DNA from: Pseudoscleropodium purum | Taxonomy: Eukaryota > Streptophyta > Bryopsida > Hypnales > Brachytheciaceae | Assembly (NCBI GenBank): GCA_963969395.1 | Contig: OZ017803.1 | Location: 15,190,001-15,254,000, forward strand | DNA: 64,000 nt | Reading direction: 5' to 3' | Notes under the pieces: generated by a model | What the model saw: the letters and a program-made list of their open reading frames with translations, nothing else | Told to the model about the DNA's origin: nothing | Databases searched by the model: none | Shown: piece by piece, positions 1-12,164 of the stretch | Numbering within the stretch: position 1 is the first letter of the stretch | How the letters are laid out: each line of letters opens with the position of its first letter | Position numbers and translations under genes: made by a program

Positions 1-3
1 CAT

Positions 4-2575
4 ATGGATCTGGACTTCAAGTGGGGCGGAGATGGCGATATCGTACTTAACATTGGTGTCATGGGCACCGAATTGCCTGTTCAGGTGCTTGGAAATTGAT
101 TATCGACAACTTCATGTGGTGATCCGAGCGTGTTTGCTCTTCATCTTGCTGATGATTGGAAGAAGCACATCGAAATTTTATTTTGAGAGTTGTTGTGCAG
201 GGATTTTTGTCAATGTTGTGATTTCTGACAATGATATAGTAAATTTATACATGGTACTTGTGATTGAATTTGATAAACTCCTTCAGCTGGTTTTGGGTTT
301 AGGGTTACTGTATAAATCCTGTTTACTCAAGTTTATAAATCAAGGTCGAGGGCTAATGATCACATACTTGCCAATTTGCAGCTTAAAAAGCTGTCCTTTT
401 TTGCAACAGTCCGTGTGATCTGCCAACTCTCAGAGGAGATACCCTGTATCTCTGCTCTTGTTGTTGCTCTTCTACCGAAGGTAAGCCTGTCTCTGACATC
501 GAATATGAAACTTTACAATCCAGTGTTGTAAGACAGTAGAACTTTGTTGTAGCTCGAGATTTAGTTCTAACTCCATTGCTACTTGAGTAACTAGAAGATG
601 AGAGGTTTATGCATTTTCGACAGCGTCTCCTAATAGCTGGTTGTGCTTTCTGTGTGCAGCCGAAATTTCAAATCGAATACACTCTAAAAGTGATCGGAGG
701 TAGCACTGGAGCCATTCCTGGTCTTGGTGACATGATTGAGGTTGTTGGCCAAACCGAGGACTGTATATCTTTGTTTTTTGCGTAAATCCTGGCTGGGCTC
801 ATAGCACTTGTAGCTATGAAGATGATCTGGTTGCACTTTTGTGCTGTGATATCTGTTCTCACGTCCAAGTTGAATGTCTTCCTGAAATGTCGTCCCTTGT
901 ATAAAAGTTACGAATGATTGTTTTAGACATTACTATTCTCTGATCGTGTGTTTTTGTTGTGAAGGATTTGGTGACTAGCTCCGTTGCGGATCAACTGGAG
1001 TGGCCCCACAGAATTGTACTGCCAGTTGGTGACACTCCTGCAGACATCATAAGGTGGATCTTTCTGCATGTTCATTCATGTTGAAATAATCTTATATTTT
1101 CATCCAAGTTGTGTTCGTTAAGTTATTGATTTCCACTGGTGGTTCCAATGTTCTGTCTAGAAATTGAATTTGAAACTGAAATTGACATGTGATGTCTTTT
1201 TGTCATTTGATGTTATTCCTCGCCATCAAGAGAATGTCAGTCTGTTGGGTCTCACAGGTCTTCGAATTCCTTTGTTTTGACATTCGTAGGAGTTGAGTTT
1301 AACCTAGTTGTGGTTGCTTGCAGTGATTTGGGATTGAAGCTTCAGGGTAGGTTAAAGGTCACTGTAGTGAGGGCTACAGGACTGAAAAACGAGGAGAGAT
1401 TCGGCAAATCAGATCCCTACGTTCGATTGTTTGTGCGTGTACTCTTTAAGGATAAAACCAAAACGATTAATAGCAATCTGAATCCTGAATGGAAGGATCA
1501 TAACGTCTTTGAGTTTGATGTGGAGGATACGGAAACGCAGACTCTCATACTGCAGGTTTGTGTGTTTTGAATACATGTGTGCAGACTTCTCTACGTTTTC
1601 GTTTCTCAATTTGTGAAGAGAGGCACTGGATTCTGTACCGTAGGGTTTCCTTGAATCGCCATTTTGCTAATTTCTAGAGGAATTTTTCATTTCTAGTAAT
1701 GAACGCAATGATGTAACTTTCAATCTTGACAGGTCAAGGACGAGGACATTGGAACAGATAAGGAACTTGGCATAGCTGCGGTGCCACTGCATGACTTGAA
1801 ACCAGACCATGAAGTTGAGCTCACTCAAAAGTTGCTTAAACATTTGGACACAGTCAGACATAGGGATAAAGGTGATCGTGGTACCATCACAGTCAAAGTA
1901 AGTATGCCTCTATCTCCCCCTTCGGGTTTCAATTTTATATATATAATGATGGATATTGATTTCGTTATTGCTAGACCACTCTGACTTGAGTGGTTGCGCC
2001 TAATGGTTGGGTTACATGGTTTTCTTCTCTAGTGTGGCATTAGTTTATATCCACGTACGACTCCTTGTGTTCAGAGATTTAGTGTTGCTATCGCCATATC
2101 AACTCCTGAAATGTCTAGAGATCTCCATAGCATCGTTCACTTTCGGACCTGTACTACTGAGTGTTGCCCTAATCGGTGGATACTTGTATGCCTCCAGCTC
2201 CTCTACCACCCCTACACCAAGGAAGAACAGGAACTCGCCATGGAAACCGAGAAGAAACTCCTCGAAGAGCGAGCAGCGAAGAACGGTGGTGTTGTCGGAG
2301 GAGCGATGGATGTTGTGGGTGGAGGTGCAAAGTTGGTGGGCTCTGGAATTTCAACCGTTGGTTCAGGTGGAGTGAAGCTTGTGGGCACTGGTGTGAATGC
2401 AGTAGGTTCAGGTGTAGGTATGGTGGGTTCTGGAGTGGTTCGAGCCGGTAGGATGATGAGCAGTGGAGTGAAACGGTTGTCAAGCAGCAATAAACTCGTG
2501 AACACCGCTTCCACCCCAATCAATGGAAGCCCTATGCACGAAGTGAATGGCACGCAGAAAGTGAAAGAGGTGTAG
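4..2575 (+). CDS. Plant synaptotagmin / extended-synaptotagmin-like gene, 3' part (SYT5/NTMC2T2 type), seven exons
   Basis: The window opens inside this gene. Exons fit at 4-84, 382-480, 660-740, 965-1053, 1324-1555, 1733-1897 and 2198-2575, all with GT/AG introns and a continuous frame of 374 codons plus stop. Exons 1-4 encode the end of the SMP lipid-transfer domain (LDFKWGGD, EEIPCISALVVALL, EWPHRIVLP). Exons 5-6 encode one C2 domain (GRLKVTVVRATGLKN, GKSDPYV, NLNPEW) with aspartates expected to bind calcium. The last exon encodes an acidic and basic stretch (YHPYTKEEQE), then a tail of repeated valine-glycine-serine-glycine units. That tail is typical of the plant SYT5 branch and supports this family over SYT1. 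Family members tether the ER to the plasma membrane and move lipids. The N-terminal membrane anchor lies upstream of the window. It looks intact and normally constrained. Confidence 0.93.
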
Positions 2576-3360
2576 ACAGTTGCTGCTCAGGATTGACAAT
2601 GGCCTCTCTACATCTGGAACTTTGCGGGGGCCAGAGGATTCCGTTAGCAAGTTGTGGCCAAGCCTCAAGCAGGATACTCTTACCTTCTTTCAAGATCAGC
2701 ATCCATCTTCATCTTTGAACCCTGAGCTGTATCGGAGGCTCTTCATCGGGAGGGCATTTGGTATTGTGCGATTGTTGTTCAGAGAGCCCACCAATTACTT
2801 TTTTTTTGGCTTGGAGGCTGTGTATAATGCATCGCAGTTTTAGAGGTACAGATACACTCGCTTAGAGAGCGTAGGTTTGGAATCCGAATGTTCTAATGTT
2901 GTGTAGGATACTAGTAAGTTCTGTTGTGGTCGACAGAACTGTGATTAAACTGTTTCACAGACATATCCTGGTTTAGTCACAAGCTGTCTCTAGGTGCAGG
3001 TTCCATACTTCGAGTATATTCAGCAAGTTTGATGTGCCCAAGATCGGTGTCTAGTCTTCACCTCAGAACATATCTCTAAGAGAGAATGTTTGCATCAGAA
3101 CATAGTTTGGTCTGCGTTCGAGTTGTTTTTAAACGATTTCTACTAAATTGCCAGCAGTGTCGGTTGTCCACTGTAGAAATGCTCGCGTTATTGCCTAGTT
3201 TTCTGCTGAAATTGTGTGAAGTTGCTACATAAAGCACATCGAGACTTCCTCGGTACTCCTTCACTTCTTCCCCTTTTGTTGAATACATTGCATTAGATTT
3301 TAGGAAGTAGTTGTGCTACTTGAATCCCAGTTCTTGGAGAGTGTCTCTAACCTATAGTGA
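2576..3360 (+). other. Synaptotagmin 3' UTR and downstream flank
   Basis: The stretch after the stop has moderate GC and no convincing reading frame. Its first part is probably 3' UTR; the cleavage site cannot be placed. From about 2985 it is homologous to 9888-10280, so this flank was duplicated. Confidence 0.5.
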
Positions 3361-3370
3361 ACCTAATCAA
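2985..3370 (+). repeat. Segmental duplication, block A, copy 1
   Basis: Matches 9888-10280 in the same orientation at roughly 70-75 percent by eye, with shared runs such as TTTTCTGCTGAAATTGTGTG and CTACATAAAGCACATCGA. It is the first of three collinear blocks shared with the 9.9-11.15 kb region. Confidence 0.8.
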
Positions 3371-4560
3371 AATGCTTTGTGATGCAACTCTTATTACTTG
3401 TAACTCACGACTTTTTTATGCCAATTTCTGACAGTGGATTACAAACTATATGCTTCTTCTTTGTAAGTCCAAAGGAAGGAAAGTACTCCGAACACCCCAA
3501 ACTATCGGTGGACCCATTCCTGACAAGTAGACTTTTATTGAAAGTGTCTCCCAAGGTGCAACCTAATCGTCCCCATATTAAATTGCAATTAGTTGATTGG
3601 TGATAATTTGGTATTAGGACCCAGCTATGTGACGAATTCAATGGCCTAGAGAGCTCCACTTTGAAAATTCATAGCAATGAAATGTCTTACCTTCAACAAT
3701 TTATTTTACTTTTTGAAAACTCATGATTTTCAATTTGCTATTCAATACTCCACAAAAATATGTTTTTTTCCATAAATAAGGGCCTCCACTTATGCTGAAC
3801 TGCTTATTTGGACTGTTAGGGTGTTCTCACCTTCCGCCTCTTCTTTCTAATGTCAAATCCCCAAAAGCGATCCATCTATATCCTTTAGTCCCATACTCCC
3901 ACCTCGAGGACTGCGCCTTTCAACAGAAGTCATTTTAAAATATTTTAAAACATCGATGTGCCAGTTGACATGACCCAACCATCTGTAAACTCCGAAAGCG
4001 TCCAGACAAGTGCCCAATAAAGTAAGATCAGCCAATTCTGAGCATGTACAGTAGAATACCCTCGAGGCCACGAGGGTGACCGGTGACCTAATGAAGATAC
4101 ATAAAAACTACGATCTTCAAAGAAGGCTGGTGTGAATAAAGTGTCTGTTTGTGATGACTGACCTAATGAATCTTGATAGTATGTCCTTGTTGCTCAGAAT
4201 GCAAAACTTGGGCATTATCATATCTCATTCGGGTTTTTTTTGGTGGTGATAAGTCTTGAACATAACTACAATTATTTATCTTAATAGTGAGTGGGAAAAA
4301 TGAGCATCACTTTGAAAATAAGTGTCACCACAAAAAAAAATTTAATGGATATTGTTACTGTGCAATAATATTTCAATTTGCACTCAATTTGACTCTTGGA
4401 TATGATTGTCACACATGATGAAGATGAGTAAGTGTACCTCATTTAGTATAGACATTGTCAAAACCCTTTAATTTTTTATTTATAAGAACTTCATGAAAAA
4501 AATAGTTGAAGTATGAAAATATGTCCTTGTAGACTTCAAATTTTCATCATGTTATTCATC
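3371..4560. other. AT-rich intergenic DNA inserted between duplicated blocks
   Basis: No gene is supported. The other copy of the duplication lacks these 1.2 kb. About 3850-4075 is related in inverted orientation to 15060-15195, sharing GGAGTTTACAGATGG and AACTTCTGTTGA, so part of it is itself a diverged dispersed repeat. Confidence 0.5.
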
Positions 4561-4562
4561 AT

Positions 4563-4671
4563 CACTAATAGAACAAATTTCTTTATTGAAGTCTTGGATA
4601 ATTTGTTCTTGTTTCAATTGAAAAACAATGAAATATCCAAGACTTTACTAAAGAAATTTGTTCTATTAGTG
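4563..4671. repeat. Near-perfect hairpin (about 38-bp arms)
   Basis: The arm starting CACTAATAGAACAAATTTCT pairs with the arm ending AGAAATTTGTTCTATTAGTG around a loop of about 30 nt, with only a few mismatches. The duplicate locus near 10316-10378 keeps only a decayed 3' arm. It may be a small foldback MITE or a young inverted-repeat small-RNA source; nothing decides between them. Confidence 0.7.
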
Positions 4672-4985
4672 CATGTTATGAAATGAATTTATTTATGGTT
4701 CTAATTTCTTACATGGAGGGACTATTTTTACTAATGGTATTTTTGAAGGCTCTTCAACATAAATACTTGTAGTATACATAAAATGGATTTAAAATACTCC
4801 TTCTTTATAAAAGGTTATGACCATAAGAGTAAGTTTATTTTGAAAGATGCACCAATATAACAAATCAAGTCACTTATGTCCAATTGGCAAGGGTAGATTA
4901 AAGCTTTTAAATATGAGAGCTTTGATTTGCAAAGCATCAATCCCACTCATTCTTGATGGGGAAATTCATGTTCAATCTTATGTTC
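4605..4985 (+). repeat. Segmental duplication, block B, copy 1
   Basis: Collinear with about 10316-10680. Shared runs include GGGACTATTTTTAC and CTCTTCAACATAAA/CTCTTCAACCTAAA. Both copies lack a convincing coding frame. Confidence 0.75.
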
Positions 4986-5397
4986 TAACTTTTATACTTT
5001 TTGTAGCTTCTTTTTTTGCTTCTTTTCTATTTTTCTTGAAACCCAGAGTTTATTCCAAGAAAGTCTATTTCCACTTTAGTCTGGGAGTCAATTATGAAAA
5101 TATGTTCACATGAAAGGCAACAAGCCCATCGAATGCAACATTTGGTTTATGGGCTCAACCCTTTTAATATTCTCTCCATTAGAGTGGGCAAATCAAATTT
5201 CAGCTATCAATGCCCAAATCACACCATTGATAGCTAAAGGAGATCATCCATTTCCGATGAGCATCTCATTTTTGTAGCATAGGGTAGTTTGTTTCTAATC
5301 AGAAATGGTGTTCTATTTCTGAGCAACTAGAGCGGAAAAACTAATGACTTTTGAGGCGATTAGTGATGTGTTGTCAAATTTGAATTGCAGCTTGCGA

Positions 5398-5775
5398 TGC
5401 TCTATTTCTGCTTTTGCCCTTGCCCACCGTCTGAGTTTCCAGAGCTTATCACCACGAGGAGCTTCGTCGTTTGCTGCAAGAGACTGGGTTTGGGAGCGCC
5501 GACTTGAGCTGCCTGCTTGCTTTGTTTATTATTGATCTTGCGGTGCTGTTTGGAGGTTTTACGACCGAATTGTCGGTACGCTGGAGCGGTGGTTGGCTGG
5601 TGTATTTTTCTGGGCGATTGGTGTCGGTGTGAAGGAGACGTCGAGCTGCACTTATATTGCATTCTCAGATATAGTTCGAAGTCACTTCGGTCTGGGATTG
5701 CTGTGATCTTGCTAAAGGGCGTTTTCAGAGTTTGCCATGCACGGAGGAATTGAAACAGAGCTTACCACTCCAATT
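5398..5775 (+). repeat. Segmental duplication, block C, copy 1: conserved GC-rich kinase-gene leader
   Basis: About 345 bp match 10785-11150 with only a handful of substitutions, close to 98 percent identity, far above blocks A and B. Both copies can encode small peptides on either strand, but most of the differences change amino acids, so coding is not supported. A diverged relative lies at 46840-47040, upstream of another kinase remnant. The block is most likely the 5' leader or promoter of the kinase family. Confidence 0.75.
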
Positions 5776-6825
5776 GCACTAGTTTTTTCAAAACCTTTGG
5801 AGACAATAGAGGTAGTTTTGGTGAATTGGTGATGGGCAAGAAGTTTGCAGAGGGTGGGCAAGCAGGGCTCTATGAAGTGCAAATAAAGTGGAATGACCCC
5901 CAAAGTATGTGAGTTTGTTTGGATAAATAAGCGTGAATATGTCTTACAGGTATTCAAGAAAAGGACTTTCTTGCAACATCTGCAATCACAATGGCTGCAA
6001 GGAATGTTGCAACATCATGAAGACATAATAAATTGAACAAAATTGGGATTGTCACAAAAATTAAGATTCTTATGTGATTGTGGAGCCTTGTTGGAAGATG
6101 GGAGATTTGCTTTTGTAATGGGGAAAGAAGAAAAAGATCTACAGATTACGATAGACCAATGCATGTTGATAAGGCCAAAGGACAAGGGACCATTTTCAAA
6201 AAATGATGTTGAGATCATCATGTATGAAATTGCACATAGGATGGATGAATTGCATGGTGGAGGTATTGTTCATGGAGACATCAAAGCTTCTAATGTACTT
6301 GTTTCAAGCAATCCGATTTGCTTTTATGTAACAGACTTTGAATGTTTGGTTGGAATTGTGGTTACTGAGCTCTTTAGAGCCTTTGAAATTTTGGAAGTGT
6401 GCAAGTATAGGAATGTCAATGAGAAAATTGAGTTATTTACCAAAGCAATGGATGTTTATAATTATAGAATGACTTGCTATGAGATCTTGACATGCAAACT
6501 TCTATTTGAAGGTCATCCAAGCATTGAATATGATTTTGTGCTTGAGGGGCATATGCTAGAGTTGCCAAGTCATGTTGATGATTGGATTTGCAAGCTATTG
6601 AAAAGGTGCTGGGAGTCAAGTCCTCTTGCTCGCCCTTCATTTGGAGAAATATTGAAAGCACTTGAAGCTAATTCAATAGTACGTAGAAATTGGAAATTAG
6701 GACTAAAAAGAAAAGAAGTAGAATTAGGAATTAGAAAGGGATCAAAAATGATAAAGTTGAGAAGGCCATTGAGGGTGGTGAAGTTGAAGATGATGCATTG
6801 GATAGGAAGGAATTCATCTAGTTAG
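5776..6825 (+). pseudogene. Broken protein kinase gene, moss-type family, copy 1
   Basis: Kinase-related sequence starts with GKKFAEGGQA (glycine-rich loop region) near 5830 and breaks by stops and a frame change near 5900. It then runs open from about 6043 to the stop at 6825. The C-lobe shows GIVHGDIKASNVLV, where HRD has become HGD, then VTDFEC, where DFG is DFE. DVYNYRMTCYEIL and RPSFGEIL follow. DFEC is also present in the copy at 53.4 kb, so it is a family trait; HGD is private to this copy. The long N-terminal region seen at 11.8 kb is missing. Loss of the catalytic-loop arginine and the broken N-lobe make activity unlikely. Confidence 0.8.
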
Positions 6826-8765
6826 ATCATATAACTATTCAGTAGTAGAATAGTAGAATGTAATATAAGAGATTGTAAATAGAGTAGGTAATCATAATAG
6901 TAGAAGAAAGTAATAAAGATGAGTATTGAATTGTTTAAATGCCCAAATTTTGGTTGTTTGCAACACTTTGGAAATATTTCAATTATTGAATACCATTTTC
7001 ATTTTTTATTGGTAATTTATTTGAAAAATTGTTGGAGATATGTATAATTTGGTTTTCTACTTGTTTTCCTATAAATTTTTTTTGTCGTATTTAAAATTGA
7101 ATATCATTAAGAAGCAATTCTATTATTTTACTAACCAAATAATTGATTGTTATATGCTATTGTATTTTAGTAGCAAGTTCAACACCTAACCAAATAATCA
7201 ATTAAATTGACAAAAGGAGGTTCAAAATCCAATTTTTGATTAAACTAAATTATTACATTTTTTAACACAATTAAAATATTGAATTTGGCAAGTTGCTTTG
7301 TGTATTTCACATATCTTCATGAGTTGCTTAATGTTTGATGTGTAAGAAAAGGCAAGTGCTTTATAGTAGGTAGATATTAGATACAATGGTTTGTGTGAGA
7401 TATGCAAATTAGGACATGAAAAAGTTCAACTATTCATAGTCAAGTCAAATGCACTAATTGTTTTCATAGTAGCTATTCAAAACTCATTTAAGCATTATAA
7501 ACTAATTTTTTTTCAAAGATGGAATAGAATCAAACAATTCAAGCTTCAATTTCTTTGTTTAAATTAAATATGGAGTGCTAGAGAGTATTTTATGGTATTA
7601 CAAACAACTTTGACTAAGATGCATCTACTTTTGGAATGGTGAGACCTTCACAAGTGAAGGTTCACAAGGGAAGTTTTGAGAACAATATGAGTGATACAGA
7701 AGATTGTGCAATGTATCAATGAAAAGGTAAAGAATTCTCAATATGAATTAAAAAAATATGATTACTTTACAACAATTTGAAATGATTGTTACGATCCATC
7801 AATTTCTACTATTTTTGGTTGAAGCACTGAAGTCTTAAATGTCATTTGTTTAAATCACATATACCACAGTGATTGATGACATTATTGGGGTTAATAAAAG
7901 TGTAGAGAAAGGGTCAAATGGATACCTTGATGACATTGCCTTCATCTCCTATTGTCTTTATCATTGCATCAACAAATCAAATTGAGATTGTCAATGGATG
8001 GAGTCACCAGTGTAATTAGTCATCAGTTTGAATTTTTAAGTAAAATTTAGAGGATCAATTCTTGTTTGGTCCATAGCAAGTTAAATGTAATTTTTTTAAG
8101 GGTGTAAGACTTCCTTGTGCATTGAATGTCTTGTAATGTTTTGTAGCTTAAATCCTTTATGTCCTCTATAACTTCAATTGAACCCTTAATAGTAAGTGGT
8201 GAATCATATATGTGGTATTACATCTAACCTTTAGAACACAAATTATGTCCTAAAATATGACAAGACATAGACCATTTCATTGACAAATCAGCAAATAACA
8301 CCTTTCATGTAGGTCCCATTCTAACATTGAAACTTATCACACTTTCATACAACACGAAATAGGTAGTATTAGTGTTGATGTTGTAGCTTCTTAATACATA
8401 TGTAGAAGCTGCAATCATGATCCAAATTGGATGTATTTGGTGTCATTAGATCCACTTCAACATGAAAACAAATTTATGCCACTACTAGAAACCTCTCTCC
8501 ATTCATGCACCTTCTATGTCAAATACACCAAAAAACAAACCATGTTGTGAACAATGTTGAGCTTCCTAGATTTTAAAAGGATAAGGCCACTGCAAGATCT
8601 CACCTGAACTTGTGAACCCCACTCCAAACTTTTCCCACAGGCATAAGCACAAGAACTTATTTTGTACCACGGCTAATAAAATATGGAAAATGTGAATTTC
8701 CATTGCGAATGTGGGACGCTCAAAGGCACTTTCTTTGCACATACAGCAATGAAGTTTTATAGGTG
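6826..8765. other. AT-rich intergenic DNA, nothing recognised
   Basis: Strongly AT-rich sequence with no supported gene, RNA or complete transposon ends. Confidence 0.6.
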
Positions 8766-9208
8766 GAATCCAAGATCAATCAACGCCTGCAGTGGAACAG
8801 ATTCCAAGCCTGGTTAGCGGCAGACTAACATCGACATTGTGCAATTGCAAAAAACACATTGACCCGCAGATTTCGTGCAAGGACATGGAGAAAGATTCAA
8901 CAATTTGGTGGAGGAGAGGGATCCTTGCAAGAGCATGTGGTACACGAGAGTGAACATCCTCGTGTGCAAACACAGGAGAGTTGTGTTGGATTGAGGACCG
9001 TGTGGTGTTTATCCTCACCGCGTTTCCCAAGTTCAAGGTCGAAGTCTTTGACGAGGTTGGAATCAGGAGAAGACTTAGCTATCTCATATTCCAAGCAAGC
9101 TACGATGGAAACAAGAATGCAGCTTCTTCTTCGTCTCCATCAGCAATGAGACCTCAACAACCGTCCTTCAATTCGCCAAACGAGAAGGAGAATATTTTCC
9201 ACGTATAG
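8766..9208 (+). other. CpG-containing remnant of an unrecognised gene
   Basis: Base composition is more balanced than the flanks, and a frame from about 8981 to 9208 stays open (CWIEDRVVFIL, KFKVEVFDEVG) with an upstream frame change. I do not recognise the family. The composition and short frames suggest a former exon or leader. Confidence 0.3.
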
Positions 9209-9660
9209 TGGCTTTGAATTGAAGAAGGAGATTGGCCCAAATTGTGCACACTGGGTGAGTCCATGAAAAATGAATTGTTCAAACGAGGCTGCGTTAAATG
9301 ATGAATCTGCTCGACTCCTTGTTGAGGCACGTGCATTAAAATCGCAACCCTCTTCCATAAGTAACCCCAACACGCTGGGTTCTTGTATGGAATGTCGTCC
9401 ATGTACGTGGTTAGATCATGAGTGCAGGGTCACTTTTGCGGAACACCACTTTTGGATGGTGTCCAAAACTACACTAAGATTCGTCAGAATCCGCTTTCAA
9501 CACCAAACAACAAGTAAAGCTGTCTGCTCAGACGTTTACTTAAATTCCCTTAGGTGTGTTTATACCTTACTACCATGACACCCCTCAACATCACCGTAAC
9601 CCTAAACATAGAAGAACAAATGGAACAACCAAAACCAGAAACATGGACATGGTATGCCGG
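9190..9660 (+). repeat. Dispersed repeat, CpG-retaining copy
   Basis: Homologous over about 460 bp to 23210-23670 in the same orientation, with shared runs such as GCAACCCTCTTC and ACACCACTTTT. This copy keeps many CG sites that read TG or CA in the other. No protein is recognised. Confidence 0.75.
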
Positions 9661-9887
9661 GAAAAGCATCCGAGCCGACCAACCATTAACATAGTTTCGG
9701 CCAGTGCCAAAAGAAAGCCCAGTGATCAACCCAATTTACAATCAATAAACTTCAGTGACAGTAGACTATGGTCAAGAATCGACCAGGGTCAGCAGGCATC
9801 TACAAGAAAATCTAATTGCTAATTCCACACCCAGATGCTACGGTCCAATAACGTCATCGTCATCATTGCAAGGTCATCCCATACTTT

Positions 9888-10290
9888 GAGAAAATTGAGC
9901 AAATTGGATGTGGCCAGGATTGTGGTCTAGTGATTACCTCAGATCACGTCTCTAAGAGAGGATGCTTGCATCAGAAAACAGTTTGGTCTGATCTCGTGTT
10001 GTTTTTAAGCTTTTATTACCATATTACCAACAGCGTCGATTCTCGACTGTAGAAATGCTCGGGTTATTGCCCAGTTTTCTGCTGAAATTGTGTGAAGATG
10101 TTGCTACATAAAGCACATCGATCTTTCCTGGGCAATCTTCTTCCTATTTTTCTTATCCACATAGCATTTGATTATAGAAAGTGGTTGTGCTACTTCAATG
10201 CCAGTTCTCTGAGAAACTCCCTAACATATAGGGAACATGTTCAAATGCTTTTTCAAGTAACTAATTACTTCTGTGACTAACGCAATGTCA
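9888..10290 (+). repeat. Segmental duplication, block A, copy 2
   Basis: Second copy of the synaptotagmin downstream flank (2985-3370). Confidence 0.8.
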
Positions 10291-10315
10291 TATACGTTCA
10301 TCACCTTGAAATTGT

Positions 10316-10690
10316 TATTGTTTTAATTGAAAAACAAAACCATAAATCTAGACTTCACTTATTGGTCCTTTTAGTGTGTTACGAAATGAATTAACTTATT
10401 GTTCTAACTTGTTACAAGGGGGGGACTATTTTTACCAATGGTATTTATGAAGACTCTTCAACCTAAACACTTGTAGTACCTATACATGAAATGGGTTAAC
10501 GTACTCCTTCCTTGTAAAAGGTTTTGACCATATGTAAATTCATTTCGTGGCACACACCAATCCGACAAATGGGTGTCAATTGTACCCACAAAGGGAAGAG
10601 TCAAGCTTTCAAATATAAGAACTCTGATTTGCAAAGCTTCGATCCCACTCATTTGTTACCAATTCATTTCAGAAGGGCTTCGTCCTTCCT
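10316..10690 (+). repeat. Segmental duplication, block B, copy 2
   Basis: Collinear with 4605-4985. It keeps only the 3' arm of the hairpin seen at 4563-4671. Confidence 0.75.
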
Positions 10691-10784
10691 CATGACCGCG
10701 TGGGGATACGCGTTTTTCTGTCAACATGGTAAGGAGTAAGGACGGCAGCGCTCATCAAAGCTTCTTCTCTTAGCCTGCGGATCT

Positions 10785-11152
10785 GCTTCTGCCCTTGCCC
10801 ACCGTCTGAGTTTCCAGAGCTTATCACCACGAGGAGCTTCGTCGTTTGCTGCAAGAGACTGGGTTTGGGAGCGCCGACTTGAGCTGCCTGCTTGCTTTGT
10901 TTATTATTGATCTTGCGGTGCTGTTTGGAGGTTTTACGACCGAATTGTCGGTACGCTGGAGTGGTCGTTGGCTGGTGTATTTTTCTGGGCGATTGGTGTC
11001 GGTGTGAAGGAGACGTCGAGCTGCACATGTATTGCATTCTCAGGTACAGTTCGAAGTCACTTCGGTCTGGGATTGCTGTGATCTTGCTAAAGGGCGTTTT
11101 CAGAGTTTGCCATGCATGGAGGAATTGAAACAGAACTTACCACTTCAATTGC
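10785..11152 (+). repeat. Segmental duplication, block C, copy 2: conserved GC-rich kinase-gene leader
   Basis: Near-identical to 5398-5775. Here it sits about 640 bp upstream of the N-terminal kinase-family fragment at 11793, which supports its reading as that family's 5' leader. Confidence 0.75.
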
Positions 11153-11792
11153 ACCAGTGCCACCTCCGAAGTGGTGAACTCAATTTCAAACAGGTATTTC
11201 GTTAAAATGGCGCCATTTTCCCACCATTTTGTCATCAATTTTCTAAGACTGGTATAGATTTCAGACCCTAAAACACTGAAATCTAGGACTGGCATACAGT
11301 TTAGATCACACATTCTGAACCTGAAAGTGCCAAGTTTGTGGAATACCGACATTTTACTGAAGTATCCGTTTTCATTTCCACGATGCTCTTAAAACTCTTT
11401 TGTTCTTGGCATCTCCTTCCTTCAATTGTTGCTAGAATCCCTTGGTGGAATCTTTTGGACTTATCTAGTATATATCTCCTGACTGCTTATAGCGACATTT
11501 CTAACTTTATTATGGAGTTTTGGTAGTAGATGGAACACACTATTGATTGTAGTGTAGTAGTGTTGTGGCTTCACTTTTGTTGGATGTTTCTATTGCCATA
11601 AACTATTGTTATTTGCACTTGTAGATGAAGTGTGTGTGTGTATTGATTTTGGATCATTACTACCATCGATGTCAAGTTTCACGGAAGTTGCCAAGATCTC
11701 TCAATTTGAGCTCTTGTTAGAACAGCTCTCTTGAAGCCTAAAATCTGTCCATTTTTGGCATAGTGGGATGAGAAGCTAGTGAATTTTAGCAC
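11153..11792 (+). other. Probable leader or intron of the kinase-family fragment
   Basis: No coding frame. The part from about 11570 is related to about 52425-52560, upstream of the third kinase copy, for example ATAGATGAAGTG/GTAGATGAAGTG and AAGCCTAAA. The two kinase loci therefore share upstream architecture. Confidence 0.5.
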
Positions 11793-12164
11793 ATGGGCAT
11801 TTGCAAGCGACTCCAACACCAACGCCTTGAGTATTTGCTGAAAGAGTTGGACAAAGGGTCATATTCTTCTGTTATTTTACAATGGTTGAATTCAGTGGCT
11901 CAAACAATGTGTTGGCCCTCGCAAAATGAATCGAAGCATGAAATCACCTCCATTTCACCACCAATCTTTTGTGCCTTTGGGGGGAGCTCTATGAATCAAA
12001 TGGAGGCTAGCACTATTGTAGGAAGTATTGAAAAGTCCAAGTCTCATTGGAGCCAAGTGCAAGAGTTTGATTCTAACAATGAAATGGTTGAAATGAGCAA
12101 TGTGGAGCTTTTTCCCCAATGCTATTCCCCAAGCAGTTCGGGAACGGCTGCTATAAATAAATAA
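11793..12164 (+). pseudogene. N-terminal fragment of the kinase family, copy 2
   Basis: An open frame of 123 codons contains KELDKG, SKHEITSISPPIFC and SIEKSKSHWS. The same motifs recur at 52627-52824 just upstream of kinase-domain sequence, so this is the region that precedes the kinase domain in the family. It ends in unrelated AT-rich DNA after NVELF, so the kinase domain is lost. Copy 1 at 5.8 kb shows the complementary loss. Confidence 0.65.

Noticed and set aside
32..418. 128-codon plus-strand frame at the left end
   Set aside because: It crosses the synaptotagmin intron 85-381 in the wrong frame; the real exons read in other phases and match the family.
2169..2553. Minus-strand frames opposite the last synaptotagmin exon
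   Set aside because: They mirror the glycine-valine repeat of the real gene and have no family match.
6043..6825. An intact kinase gene beginning at 6043
   Set aside because: The codon there is TTG, the N-lobe upstream is broken by stops, and the catalytic HRD is HGD.
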